DNA from: Streptococcus sp. VT 162
Lineage (GTDB): Bacteria > Bacillota > Bacilli > Lactobacillales > Streptococcaceae
Direction of reading: 5' to 3'
NCBI GenBank assembly: GCA_000688775.2
Contig: CP007628.2
Span: forward strand, 806,001 to 870,000
Length of the DNA stretch: 64,000 bases
Positions 54,558 through 63,243 of this stretch are shown piece after piece (position 1 is the first letter of the stretch; each line of letters starts with the position of its first letter). The notes below the pieces were generated by a model. That model was not told the origin of the DNA and did not search any database. It was given only the letters and a program-made list of their open reading frames with translations. The position numbers were made by a program, and so were the translations under genes.

Positions 54558-54563
54558 ATTATA
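54558..54563 (-). promoter_or_regulatory. Promoter -10 of the minus-strand permease operon
   Basis: TATAAT on the minus strand, 30 bases before the small ORF. No convincing -35. Back to back with the tex promoter. Confidence 0.5.
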
Positions 54564-54645
54564 CTATTATTTTCTTGAAAAGGGATTATTTTGATAATCA
54601 AAGAGGTAAAAAAGGGTAGGGCGAAACAAGGGCTGTTCCTTATGG

Positions 54646-54651
54646 TATAAT
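54646..54651 (+). promoter_or_regulatory. tex promoter -10, six bases from the start codon
   Basis: Extended -10 TGGTATAAT; the hexamer is followed by AGGTAT and then ATG. Transcription would start at the start codon. Confidence 0.65.
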
Positions 54652-54657
54652 AGGTAT

Positions 54658-56787
54658 ATGGATAAAAAATATGAAAAAATCTCCCAAGATTTGGGTGTAA
54701 CCTTAAAGCAAATCGATACTGTTCTAAGTTTGACGGCTGAGGGGGCGACGATTCCCTTCATCGCCCGTTATCGCAAGGACATGACTGGTAGTCTGGATGA
54801 GGTGGCGATTAAGGCCATTATCGACTTGGATAAAAGTCTGACAAATCTCAACGACCGTAAAGAAGCTGTCTTGGCTAAGATTCAAGAACAAGGCAAACTA
54901 ACCAAGGAATTAGAAGAAGCTATTTTGGCAGCTGAAAAATTAGCAGACGTTGAAGAACTCTATCTTCCTTATAAGGAAAAACGTCGGACCAAGGCAACTA
55001 TTGCCCGTGAAGCTGGACTCTTTCCTCTCGCCCGCTTGATCTTGCAGAATGTAGCTGACTTAGAGAAAGAGGCTGAGAAGTTTGTTTGTGAAGGATTTGC
55101 GACTGGTCAAGAAGCTTTGGCTGGTGCAGTTGATATCTTAGTCGAAGCCCTATCTGAAGATGTCAATCTACGTGCTATGACCTATCAGGAAGTGTTGAGA
55201 CACTCTAAAATCACTTCGCAGGTCAAGGATGAAAGTCTTGATGAAAAACAAGTATTTCAGATTTATTATGATTTTTCAGAGACAGTTGGCAATATGCAGG
55301 GCTATCGTACCTTGGCTCTCAACCGTGGGGAAAAATTAGGTATTTTGAAAGTTAGCTTTGAACATGCGACGGACCGTATCTTATCTTTCTTTGCTGCCCG
55401 TTTCAAGGTGAAAAATGCCTATATAGATGAAGTTGTTCAACAGTCAGTTAAGAAAAAAGTCTTGCCTGCTATCGAACGACGCATTCGGACAGAATTGACC
55501 GAGAAGGCAGAAGAAGGAGCTATCCAACTCTTTTCAGACAACCTGCGCAATCTCCTATTGGTTGCTCCACTGAAAGGGCGCGTGGTTCTTGGATTTGACC
55601 CAGCCTTTCGTACAGGTGCCAAGCTGGCTGTCGTTGATGCAACAGGGAAAATGCTGACGACTCAAGTCATTTATCCTGTTAAACCAGCATCAGCTCGTCA
55701 AATTGAAGAAGCCAAGAAAGATTTGGCAGATTTGATTGGTCAGTATGGCGTGGAAATCATTGCCATCGGAAATGGAACGGCTAGTCGTGAAAGTGAAGCC
55801 TTTGTAGCGGAAGTTCTGAAAGATTTTCCAGAAGTCAGCTATGTCATCGTCAATGAAAGTGGTGCCTCTGTCTATTCTGCCAGTGAACTTGCTCGTCAGG
55901 AATTTCCAGAATTAACCGTTGAAAAACGCTCTGCTATCTCAATCGCCCGTCGTTTGCAAGATCCCCTTGCCGAATTGGTTAAAATCGATCCTAAGTCAAT
56001 CGGTGTCGGGCAATACCAGCACGATGTTAGTCAGAAGAAACTATCTGAGAGTCTGGACTTTGTCGTCGATACCGTGGTGAACCAAGTCGGTGTCAATGTC
56101 AATACAGCCAGCCCAGCACTTCTCTCCCACGTAGCTGGACTTAATAAAACTATCTCTGAAAATATTGTCAAATACCGCGAGGAAGAAGGAAAAATCACTT
56201 CACGCGCCCAAATCAGAAAGGTTCCTCGCCTCGGTGCCAAAGCCTTTGAACAGGCTGCTGGTTTCCTCCGTATCCCGGAAAGTAGTAATATCCTTGATAA
56301 TACAGGAGTTCACCCAGAAAACTATGCTGCCGTCAAGGAGCTCTTCAAACGCTTGGATATCAAAGACTTGAATGAAGAGGCACAAAGTAAGCTTAAGTCC
56401 CTTTCAGTTAAGGAGATGGCACAGGAACTGAATCTTGGCCCAGAAACCCTTAAAGATATCATTTCCGACCTTCTCAAACCAGGTCGAGATTTCCGTGATT
56501 CTTTTGACGCACCTGTACTCCGTCAAGATGTCTTGGATATCAAGGATTTAAAAGTCGGCCAGAAACTGGAAGGTGTGGTGCGGAATGTCGTTGACTTCGG
56601 TGCATTCGTTGATATTGGGATTCACGAGGATGGCTTGATCCATATTTCCCACATGAGTCGCAAATTTATCAAACATCCTAGTCAAGTGGTGTCTGTTGGA
56701 GATTTGGTAACGGTTTGGGTCAAGAAAATCGATACTGAACGTGAAAAAGTTAATCTGTCGCTCTTAGCTCCAGATGAAACTAACTGA
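54658..56787 (+). CDS. tex: S1 RNA-binding transcription accessory protein Tex
   Basis: 709 residues. Nucleic-acid binding protein of the Spt6-like Tex family. N-terminal helical region (1-300), YqgF/RNase H-like domain ([18 protein letters not shown], about 312-330), helix-hairpin-helix ([17 protein letters not shown]), and a C-terminal S1 domain (about 635-705, [21 protein letters not shown]). Leaderless-mRNA candidate. The 3' end overlaps the SprT-like gene by 14 bases. Confidence 0.95.
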   Translation: MDKKYEKISQDLGVTLKQIDTVLSLTAEGATIPFIARYRKDMTGSLDEVAIKAIIDLDKSLTNLNDRKEAVLAKIQEQGKLTKELEEAILAAEKLADVEELYLPYKEKRRTKATIAREAGLFPLARLILQNVADLEKEAEKFVCEGFATGQEALAGAVDILVEALSEDVNLRAMTYQEVLRHSKITSQVKDESLDEKQVFQIYYDFSETVGNMQGYRTLALNRGEKLGILKVSFEHATDRILSFFAARFKVKNAYIDEVVQQSVKKKVLPAIERRIRTELTEKAEEGAIQLFSDNLRNLLLVAPLKGRVVLGFDPAFRTGAKLAVVDATGKMLTTQVIYPVKPASARQIEEAKKDLADLIGQYGVEIIAIGNGTASRESEAFVAEVLKDFPEVSYVIVNESGASVYSASELARQEFPELTVEKRSAISIARRLQDPLAELVKIDPKSIGVGQYQHDVSQKKLSESLDFVVDTVVNQVGVNVNTASPALLSHVAGLNKTISENIVKYREEEGKITSRAQIRKVPRLGAKAFEQAAGFLRIPESSNILDNTGVHPENYAAVKELFKRLDIKDLNEEAQSKLKSLSVKEMAQELNLGPETLKDIISDLLKPGRDFRDSFDAPVLRQDVLDIKDLKVGQKLEGVVRNVVDFGAFVDIGIHEDGLIHISHMSRKFIKHPSQVVSVGDLVTVWVKKIDTEREKVNLSLLAPDETN

Positions 56788-57217
56788 GTACGTTCAGTCT
56801 GTTTCCCTCGAAGACTTTGGTAGACCTTTTATACACCAAGCCCAGTGGAATCCTCGTCTGCGAACGACAGGTGGGCGATTTTTCCCCAAGGATGGGCATT
56901 TGGATTTTAATCCCAAGGTTTATAATGAACTTGGTTTGGAGGTTTTTCGGAAGATCGTGCGCCATGAACTCTGTCACTACCACCTGTATTTTCAGCAAAA
57001 GGGGTATCGACATAAGGACCGAGATTTTAAGGAACTTTTGAAAGAAGTGGATGGACTGCGCTTTGTTCCCCCTTTAAAAGACCAAAATACCTACCTAGTC
57101 TATCAGTGTCAATCCTGCCAGCAAAGTTATCAGCGTAAGAGAAGAATCGACACAAAACGCTATCGCTGTGGCGTCTGCCGTGGTAAACTCGTCATCTTAA
57201 ATCGGCCTAAGGACTGA
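56774..57217 (+). CDS. SprT-like zinc protein
   Basis: 147 residues. Metallopeptidase-type motif HELCHYH (about residues 65-71) and a C-terminal zinc ribbon with CQSC (about 111-114) and CGVC (about 132-135). The SprT family is related to the DNA-protein crosslink protease Spartan, but bacterial function is unproven. Starts inside tex, so it is co-translated. Confidence 0.88.
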   Translation: MKLTEYVQSVSLEDFGRPFIHQAQWNPRLRTTGGRFFPKDGHLDFNPKVYNELGLEVFRKIVRHELCHYHLYFQQKGYRHKDRDFKELLKEVDGLRFVPPLKDQNTYLVYQCQSCQQSYQRKRRIDTKRYRCGVCRGKLVILNRPKD

Positions 57218-57239
57218 TGTTTTTGCCCCCGTTTCATGC

Positions 57240-57245
57240 TATACT
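57240..57245 (+). promoter_or_regulatory. Promoter -10 of the PspC-domain gene
   Basis: Extended -10 TGCTATACT, 31 bases before the ATG. Confidence 0.6.
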
Positions 57246-57276
57246 ACTTTTAAGAATACCGAAAGAGGAACATATC

Positions 57277-57549
57277 ATGAATAACAAATTTTATAAAATG
57301 AAACGAAACAGTATGGTATCGGGAGTTTTAGCTGGTCTATCAGACAAGTGGAATTTTGATGTAACTCTAGTCCGCTTTCTCTTTGCCATTTTTACCATAT
57401 CAAATTTTGGGATTGGCGTGATTATTTACATCATCCTCGCCTCTATCCTGCCAACTAAGGAAGAGATTGAAGCAGAAATGTATGGAACAGGACCACGCAA
57501 ACGCAAGGAAGCCGAAGCCATTGATGACAATGATGGACGGTTTTGGTGA
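57277..57549 (+). CDS. PspC-domain membrane protein
   Basis: 90 residues from ATG 57277, which follows GAGG. The frame is open back to 57217, but that region holds the promoter. Clear PspC pattern: MKRNSMVSGVLAGLSDKWNFDVTLVR, then one membrane segment (about 35-60, FLFAIFTISNFGIGVIIYIILASIL) and a charged tail. Related to envelope-stress protein PspC; its exact role in streptococci is unknown. Confidence 0.87.
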   Translation: MNNKFYKMKRNSMVSGVLAGLSDKWNFDVTLVRFLFAIFTISNFGIGVIIYIILASILPTKEEIEAEMYGTGPRKRKEAEAIDDNDGRFW

Positions 57550-57619
57550 GTCAGATTTTGAAATAGTTTATAGATACTTTCCTTATTTCTCAAAGAGGTC
57601 AGAAAAAGAAGTGAACCTT

Positions 57620-57645
57620 AACCCTTGCATCCGCAAGGGTTTTCT
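57620..57645 (+). terminator. Terminator after the PspC-domain gene
   Basis: 9-bp stem AACCCTTGC / GCAAGGGTT with an ATCC loop and T-rich tail, 70 bases after the stop. Confidence 0.82.
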
Positions 57646-57699
57646 TCTTGTATTTCATTTGTGGTAAAATATTGATAGCGAAATTGCTTGATATTCTTC

Positions 57700-57721
57700 A
57701 ATCTTACAAAAATGTAAGATT
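57700..57721 (+). promoter_or_regulatory. BceR-like operator upstream of the BceAB-type transporter
   Basis: Perfect 9-bp inverted repeat AATCTTACA-AAAA-TGTAAGATT. Its core fits the B. subtilis BceR site TNACA-N4-TGTAA exactly. A partial second half-site (TTGTAAGGTT) follows about 20 bases on. The remaining leader to 57805 has a weak -10 (TAAACT, 57771-57776). Confidence 0.7.
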
Positions 57722-57805
57722 AAAGTCTCTTTTGTAAGGTTAGGTTATGGCAAGCCATCTTTTTTTGCGATAAACTAGACTCATAAAGAACAAAGGAGCA
57801 AAACC

Positions 57806-57916
57806 ATGAAAAGAATCTTACAAAAGAAAACAAGAAAACCAAGTCAAAAAGATATCGAGCGTGTTCAACTGGGATGCGCTATGATGAAAGCACAGTTTCA
57901 ATTGATGGGATATTAA
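57806..57916 (+). CDS. 36-residue basic ORF before the BceAB-type transporter
   Basis: AAAGGAG lies 6 bases before the ATG. It begins MKRILQKKTRKPSQKDIERV and ends in a Met/Gln-rich hydrophobic stretch. It sits 13 bases before the ATPase gene and inside the same transcript. No known family; could be a small regulator or a translation leader. Too short for default ORF calling. Confidence 0.6.
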   Translation: MKRILQKKTRKPSQKDIERVQLGCAMMKAQFQLMGY

Positions 57917-57929
57917 GAAGGAGAAAATC

Positions 57930-58688
57930 ATGACACTTTTAGATGTAAAACACGTTCAAAAAATCTACAAAACACGTTTCCAAGGCAACCAAGTAGAGGC
58001 CCTCAAAGACATTCACTTTACTGTGGAAAAGGGTGACTACGTTGCTATCATGGGAGAGTCTGGCTCAGGAAAGTCAACCCTGCTCAACATCCTAGCTATG
58101 CTGGATAAACCAACTCGAGGCCAGGTTTACCTAAACGGAACAGACACAGCCACTATTAAAAATTCACAGGCTTCGAGTTTCCGTCGTGAGAAGTTGGGAT
58201 TTGTCTTCCAAGACTTTAACTTGCTAGATACCTTGTCTGTTAAGGATAATATCTTGCTTCCGTTAGTTCTATCACGAAAACCTATTACGGAGATGATGAA
58301 AAAATTGGTGGTGACTGCTGAGAATCTAGGTATCAACCAATTGCAAGAGAAGTACCCTTACGAGATCTCAGGCGGTCAAAAGCAGCGGGTAGCAGTAGCA
58401 CGCGCCATCATCACAGAACCTGAAATTCTCCTTGCAGATGAGCCGACGGGAGCCCTTGATTCCAAGTCATCTGCAGCCCTTCTTGATGTTTTCGATGAAA
58501 TCAATGAGCGTGGCCAAACCATTCTCATGGTAACCCACTCTACAGCCGCAGCCAGCAGGGCCAAGCGCGTTCTCTTTATCAAGGACGGCATTCTTTACAA
58601 CCAAATCTACCGCGGAGACAAGACAGAACGTCAAATGTTCCAAGAAATCTCTGATACCTTGACAGTCATGGCAAGTGAGGTGAATTAG
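57930..58688 (+). CDS. BceA-type ABC transporter ATPase
   Basis: 252 residues. Walker [10 protein letters not shown] (about 42-50), Q-loop, signature [15 protein letters not shown] and Walker [14 protein letters not shown]. With its partner it belongs to the peptide-sensing and detoxification (Peptide-7 exporter) family that protects against bacitracin and other lipid II-binding antimicrobials. AAGGAG upstream; the permease starts 2 bases after its stop. Confidence 0.92.
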   Translation: MTLLDVKHVQKIYKTRFQGNQVEALKDIHFTVEKGDYVAIMGESGSGKSTLLNILAMLDKPTRGQVYLNGTDTATIKNSQASSFRREKLGFVFQDFNLLDTLSVKDNILLPLVLSRKPITEMMKKLVVTAENLGINQLQEKYPYEISGGQKQRVAVARAIITEPEILLADEPTGALDSKSSAALLDVFDEINERGQTILMVTHSTAAASRAKRVLFIKDGILYNQIYRGDKTERQMFQEISDTLTVMASEVN

Positions 58689-58689
58689 T

Positions 58690-60678
58690 ATGTTCCGATT
58701 AACCAATAAGTTAGCGGTATCCAACTTGATTAAAAACCGCAAACTCTACTATCCCTTTGCTTTAGCTGTTCTCTTAGCAGTGACCATCACCTATCTCTTT
58801 TACTCACTGTCACTTAACCCTAATATTGGCAAGATCCGAGGGGGAGAAACTATCTCTATGACGCTTGCCCTCGGTATGGTAGTTGTTACCATCGCTTCTG
58901 GAATTATTGTACTTTATGCCAATAGTTTTGTCATGAAGAACCGCTCCAAGGAGCTGGGTGTATATGGTATGCTGGGGCTTGAAAAGCGCCATTTGATCAG
59001 TATGGTTTTTAAGGAGCTTCTTATATTTGGCTCTCTAACCTTGACAGCTGGTCTCGGCCTAGGAGCTCTCTTTGATAAGCTAATCTTTGCCCTTCTTCTG
59101 AAGCTGATGAAAATGAAAGTGGAGCTCGTTTCGACTTTCCAACCAATTGTCTTCATCCTAGTTCTCATCGTCTTTGGAGCTATCTTCCTAGGTCTAATTT
59201 TTATCAATGCCTTTCGCATCGCACGCATGAATGCCCTTCAGCTCTCTCGTGAAAAAGCCAGTGGTGAGAAAAAAGGACGTTTCTTAGGCCTTCAAACCAT
59301 TCTAGGTCTGATTAGTTTGGGAGCTGGTTATTACCTAGCAGTAACAGTTGAAAATCCACTTTCTGCTGTTCTGATTTTCTTCGTAGCAGTTTTGTTAGTT
59401 ATTTTGGGAACTTATCTTCTCTTCAATGCAGGGATCACAGTTTTCCTACAAATCTTGAAGAAAAACAAGCGTTACTATTACCAACCTAACAACATGATTT
59501 CCGTATCCAATCTTATCTTTCGAATGAAGAAAAATGCGGTTGGTTTGGCTACGATTGCCATCCTTTCAACCATGGTCTTGGTGACTATGTCTGCTGCAAC
59601 AAGCATTTTTAAGGCTTCAGAAAACTTCAAGAAGGTCATGAATCCACATGATTTTGGGATTACAGGACAGAATGTTGAAAAAGAAGACATCGAAAAACTC
59701 TTGAACAAGTATGCTAGTGATAATGGATTGACTGTCACAAAGAAAGAAGTTCTTACATACAGTAACTTTGGTGTGGCAAATCAAGAAGGTACGAAATTGA
59801 CAATCTTTGAGAAAGGTCAAAATCGTGTTCAACCGAAAACTATTTTTATGGTCTTTGACCAAAAAGACTATGAGAATATGACAGGACAGAAACTTGGACT
59901 TTCAGGTAAGGAAGTTGGATTGTTTGCTCAAAACAAGGAACTTCAAGGGCAGAAAGAACTGACTCTGAATAACCAGACCTACACGATCAAAGAAGAAATC
60001 AAAAAAGATTTTATTCTTGAACATGTCCCAAATCAGTACAATATTCTAACTTCGGACTATAACTATTTGGTTGTTCCTGACTTACAAGCCTTTCTTGAAC
60101 AGCATCCTAACTCTTCCATCTTTAATCAATACTATGGGGGTATGAATGTAACAGCTAGTGAGGACGAGCAACTTAAAATTGCAGATGACTATTCAAAATT
60201 CGTTAACAACTTTAATAGAGAAATAAACAAAGAAGGAAGCTATGTTTACGGAAGCAATCTGGCTGATAGTAGTGCGCAGATGAGTGCTCTCTTTGGTGGA
60301 GTTTTCTTCATCGGTATCTTCCTCTCTATCATCTTTATGGTAGGAACAGTTCTTGTTATTTACTACAAACAAATCTCTGAGGGCTATGAAGACCGTGAAC
60401 GTTTCATCATTTTGCAAAAGGTCGGACTTGATCAAAAGCAAATCAAGCAAACGATTAACAAACAGGTTTTAACTGTTTTCTTCCTTCCATTGCTCTTTGC
60501 CTTCCTACACCTTGCTTTTGCCTATCATATGCTTAGCCTCATCCTAAAAGTTATTGGCGTGCTGGATGCGACCATGATGTTGACCGTTACATTGTCCATC
60601 TGTGCTATCTTCCTCATCGTCTATGTTTTGATCTTTATGATTACCTCAAGAAGTTATCGCAAGATTGTGCAAATGTAA
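58690..60678 (+). CDS. BceB-type ABC transporter permease
   Basis: 662 residues, the typical BceB length. About ten membrane helices in the 1+3 / 2+1+3 FtsX arrangement and one large extracellular domain (about residues 310-530) that binds the antimicrobial target complex. FtsX domains around 55-175 and 535-655. A BceRS-type two-component system should control it but is not in this window. Confidence 0.92.
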   Translation: MFRLTNKLAVSNLIKNRKLYYPFALAVLLAVTITYLFYSLSLNPNIGKIRGGETISMTLALGMVVVTIASGIIVLYANSFVMKNRSKELGVYGMLGLEKRHLISMVFKELLIFGSLTLTAGLGLGALFDKLIFALLLKLMKMKVELVSTFQPIVFILVLIVFGAIFLGLIFINAFRIARMNALQLSREKASGEKKGRFLGLQTILGLISLGAGYYLAVTVENPLSAVLIFFVAVLLVILGTYLLFNAGITVFLQILKKNKRYYYQPNNMISVSNLIFRMKKNAVGLATIAILSTMVLVTMSAATSIFKASENFKKVMNPHDFGITGQNVEKEDIEKLLNKYASDNGLTVTKKEVLTYSNFGVANQEGTKLTIFEKGQNRVQPKTIFMVFDQKDYENMTGQKLGLSGKEVGLFAQNKELQGQKELTLNNQTYTIKEEIKKDFILEHVPNQYNILTSDYNYLVVPDLQAFLEQHPNSSIFNQYYGGMNVTASEDEQLKIADDYSKFVNNFNREINKEGSYVYGSNLADSSAQMSALFGGVFFIGIFLSIIFMVGTVLVIYYKQISEGYEDRERFIILQKVGLDQKQIKQTINKQVLTVFFLPLLFAFLHLAFAYHMLSLILKVIGVLDATMMLTVTLSICAIFLIVYVLIFMITSRSYRKIVQM

Positions 60679-60683
60679 AAAAG

Positions 60684-60713
60684 ATACCTCGATGCTGGTC
60701 GAGGTATTTCTTT
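60684..60713. terminator. Terminator between bceB-type gene and the VIT-family gene
   Basis: 9-bp stem ATACCTCGA / TCGAGGTAT with a 6-base loop, A-rich before and T-rich after. Positioned to serve both converging genes. Confidence 0.82.
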
Positions 60714-60717
60714 TAGC

Positions 60718-61413
60718 TTAGATACTAAAGAGTTGTCCCAAGAGGAAGGTTACGCCCATGGTGAGAAGTCCGATACAGAGGTTACGGATCATAGCAGTTC
60801 TCGTAGGAGCTTTTCCTAATTTAGCACTGGTATAGCCAGTGACGAGAAGGGAAAGGGCCACGATAAAGACAGTAGCAGGAATACGATAGTCACTTGGAAA
60901 GACGATAATGGAAAGCATTGGAGGAAGACTCCCCAGTACAAAGGCGATAAAGCTAGAGATAGCAGCATGCCAAGGATTGGTAAACTCTTCGTACTCGATA
61001 CCGTATTTTTCCTCAACTAAGGCTTTGAGTGGATTTTTTAAAAAGGCCTTGTTGGTCAAGAGTTGGGCGGACGTTTCACACTCACCGTTTTGAAGATAAG
61101 CAGCATAGAGGGATTGTTTTGCAGATTCCATATCTTTATCCAAGAGTAATTGCTCTCTAGCGACAGCGGCTTCTTCCGTGTCTTTTTGAGTGGATACAGA
61201 GACATATTTGCCACCTGCCATAGAAAAAGCACCAGCGAGGATAGCTGCCAATCCTGATAGAAAGATAATCCAGATATTGCTTGTCGCACTGGCAACACCG
61301 ATAACGACTCCAGCGATGGAAATAATCCCATCATTGGCACCCAGAACACCCGCGCGTAGGATATTGAGTCGGCCTGCAAAGTTTGCATCAATTTCATGTT
61401 TTATTTCTGTCAT
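60718..61413 (-). CDS. VIT1/CCC1-family membrane protein
   Basis: 231 residues from the minus-strand ATG at 61413, which has AAGGAG at good spacing; an ATG two codons upstream and a longer frame up to 61551 are possible but run through the promoter. Five membrane helices and the VIT pattern: ANDGIISIAGVVIGVA, then MAGGKYVSVSTQKD, and a cytoplasmic loop rich in Glu. The family moves Fe(II)/Mn(II); in bacteria the role is probably metal efflux or tolerance. Confidence 0.88.
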   Translation of the reverse strand: MTEIKHEIDANFAGRLNILRAGVLGANDGIISIAGVVIGVASATSNIWIIFLSGLAAILAGAFSMAGGKYVSVSTQKDTEEAAVAREQLLLDKDMESAKQSLYAAYLQNGECETSAQLLTNKAFLKNPLKALVEEKYGIEYEEFTNPWHAAISSFIAFVLGSLPPMLSIIVFPSDYRIPATVFIVALSLLVTGYTSAKLGKAPTRTAMIRNLCIGLLTMGVTFLLGQLFSI

Positions 61414-61432
61414 AGTCATCTCCTTTCTCTCC

Positions 61433-61461
61433 ATTATAGAGAAAAGAAAAGGGGAATACAA
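61433..61461 (-). promoter_or_regulatory. Promoter of the VIT-family gene
   Basis: On the minus strand, TTGTAT, a 17-bp spacer and TATAAT (61438 back to 61433). It lies inside the longer open frame and so supports the shorter protein. Confidence 0.75.
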
Positions 61462-61587
61462 ACTTTTTAAACTATCTGAAAAAAGTTCTACGATTCTAAT
61501 TTTTAAGCCCTTTTCGACTTTACCGAAAAAGCTCGGCAATACAGTTGCCAATCCTACTGTACAAGTTCTTTTTTAGCTTATCTATGG

Positions 61588-61593
61588 TATAAT
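61588..61593 (+). promoter_or_regulatory. Promoter -10 of the HAD-HAD-ftsY unit
   Basis: Extended -10 TGGTATAAT, 37 bases before the first HAD gene. Confidence 0.65.
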
Positions 61594-61630
61594 AGAAGAT
61601 AGATTTATCAATTGGAGAATGAAGGATTTT

Positions 61631-62422
61631 ATGATTAAACTTGTAGCAACCGATATGGATGGTACCTTTCTAGATGGAGAGGGTCGGTTTGATATGGAAC
61701 GCCTTAAAAACGTACTTGTTTCCTACAAGGAAAAGGGGATTTATTTTGCAGTGGCTTCAGGTCGCGGTATCTTGTCCCTGAAAAAGTTGTTTGCAGATGT
61801 GCGTGATGAAGTGATTTTTATAGCTGAAAATGGGAGCTATGTTGAGTTTCATGGTGAGGATATGTATGAGGCTACTATGTCTCGGGATTTTTACTTGAGT
61901 ACTTTTGAAGCTTTAAAGAAATCACCCTATTTTGATGAAAGAAAAATGCTTCTGACAGGGAAAAAAGCTTGTTATGTATTGGAAACAGTGGATGAAACCT
62001 ATCTAAAGTTAAGTAGTCACTACAATGAGAACATTCAAAAAGTATCACGTTTGGAAGATATCACAGATGAGATTTTTAAATTCACTACTAACTTTACTGA
62101 AGAAACGATAGAAGCTGGAGAGGCCTGGGTTAACGAAAATGTTTCTGGTGTGAAAGCCATGACAACTGGTTTTGAATCCATTGATATTGTCTTGGACTAC
62201 GTTGATAAGGGTGTGGCCATTGTTGAGCTGGCAAAAAAACTTGGTCTAACCATGGATCAGGTTATGGCATTTGGCGATAATCTCAATGACCTTCATATGA
62301 TGCAGGTTGTTGGACACCCAATCGCTCCTGAAAATGCGCGACCAGAGATTTTAGAATTAGCAGAAGCAGTGATTGGCCACCATAAGGACCAGTCAGTGAT
62401 GGCTTATATGGAGGGCTTATAA
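61631..62422 (+). CDS. Cof-type HAD-IIB phosphatase (first of two)
   Basis: 263 residues from ATG 61631, preceded by GAAGGA; an ATG four codons upstream sits on the GGAG itself. HAD motif I DMDGTFLD (residues 8-15), motif II at VASGRG, motif IV GDNLNDLHMM. Cof-like enzymes dephosphorylate sugar phosphates, FMN or PLP; substrate unknown. Its stop overlaps the next gene by one base. Confidence 0.88.
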   Translation: MIKLVATDMDGTFLDGEGRFDMERLKNVLVSYKEKGIYFAVASGRGILSLKKLFADVRDEVIFIAENGSYVEFHGEDMYEATMSRDFYLSTFEALKKSPYFDERKMLLTGKKACYVLETVDETYLKLSSHYNENIQKVSRLEDITDEIFKFTTNFTEETIEAGEAWVNENVSGVKAMTTGFESIDIVLDYVDKGVAIVELAKKLGLTMDQVMAFGDNLNDLHMMQVVGHPIAPENARPEILELAEAVIGHHKDQSVMAYMEGL

Positions 62423-63240
62423 TGGCAGATATTAAATTGATTGCATTGGACTTGGATGGCACCTTGCTGACAACGGATAAAAAGCTAACAGATCGAACTA
62501 AGAAAATCCTCAAAGCTGCGCGTGACCGTGGTATCAAGGTCGTACTGACAACAGGTCGTCCTTTGAAGGCTATGGATTTCTTTCTCCATGAGCTAGGGAC
62601 TGATGGTCAGGAGGACGAGTACACCATCACCTTTAATGGTGGTCTGGTACAGAAAAATACTGGAGAGATTCTCGATAAAACAGTCTTTTCAATCGACGAT
62701 GTGGCACGCTTGTACGAGGAAACTGAAAAACTCGGACTTCCGTTAGATGCCATTTCAGAAGGAATAGTCTATCAAATCCAGTCGGACCAAGAAAGTCTCT
62801 ATGCTAAGTTCAACCCAGCCTTGACTTTCGTACCTGTCGCTTTTGAGGATCTATCTAGTCAGATGACATATAATAAATGTGTGACTGCTTTTGCCCAAGA
62901 ACCTTTGGATGCAGCGATTCAACAGATTTCTCCTGAATTGTTTGACCAATACGAAATCTTCAAATCGCGTGAACTCTTATTGGAATGGTCGCCGAAAAAC
63001 GTCCACAAGGCAACAGGTTTAGCGAAATTAATTAAACACTTGGGAATCGACCAAAGTCAAGTGATGGCTTGTGGGGACGAGGCCAATGACCTTTCTATGA
63101 TTGAGTGGGCAGGTCTGGGAGTTGCCATGCAAAATGCAGTTCCAGCAGTTAAGGCAGTTGCCAATGTGATTACCCCGATGACCAACGACGAGGAAGCCGT
63201 TGCCTGGGCTATCGAAGAATACGTGCTAAAGGAGAACTAG
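62422..63240 (+). CDS. Cof-type HAD-IIB phosphatase (second of two)
   Basis: 272 residues. Motif I DLDGTLLT (residues 9-16), TTGRP, then the C2 cap and GDEANDLSMIEWAGLGVAM. Closely resembles sugar-phosphatase YidA-type proteins. Coupled to the upstream HAD gene (TAATG) and 3 bases before ftsY; in pneumococcus I recall this HAD-HAD-ftsY run directly after smc. Confidence 0.9.
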   Translation: MADIKLIALDLDGTLLTTDKKLTDRTKKILKAARDRGIKVVLTTGRPLKAMDFFLHELGTDGQEDEYTITFNGGLVQKNTGEILDKTVFSIDDVARLYEETEKLGLPLDAISEGIVYQIQSDQESLYAKFNPALTFVPVAFEDLSSQMTYNKCVTAFAQEPLDAAIQQISPELFDQYEIFKSRELLLEWSPKNVHKATGLAKLIKHLGIDQSQVMACGDEANDLSMIEWAGLGVAMQNAVPAVKAVANVITPMTNDEEAVAWAIEEYVLKEN

Positions 63241-63243
63241 AAT

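Noticed and set aside
57217..57276. Longer N-terminus for the PspC-domain protein
   Set aside because: The stretch holds an extended -10 promoter and lacks a ribosome binding site; homology begins at 57277.
57467..57667. 66-codon plus-strand frame overlapping the end of the PspC-domain gene
   Set aside because: Out of frame with the gene, runs through a terminator and has no ribosome binding site.
61414..61551. 46-residue N-terminal extension of the VIT-family protein
   Set aside because: It contains the TTGTAT-N17-TATAAT promoter on the same strand, and the shorter start has AAGGAG.
61507..61562. Several short inverted repeats between the VIT and HAD genes (TTTTCG/CGAAAA, GGCAA/TTGCC)
   Set aside because: Stems are short and lack a T tract or promoter that would support a small RNA or terminator.
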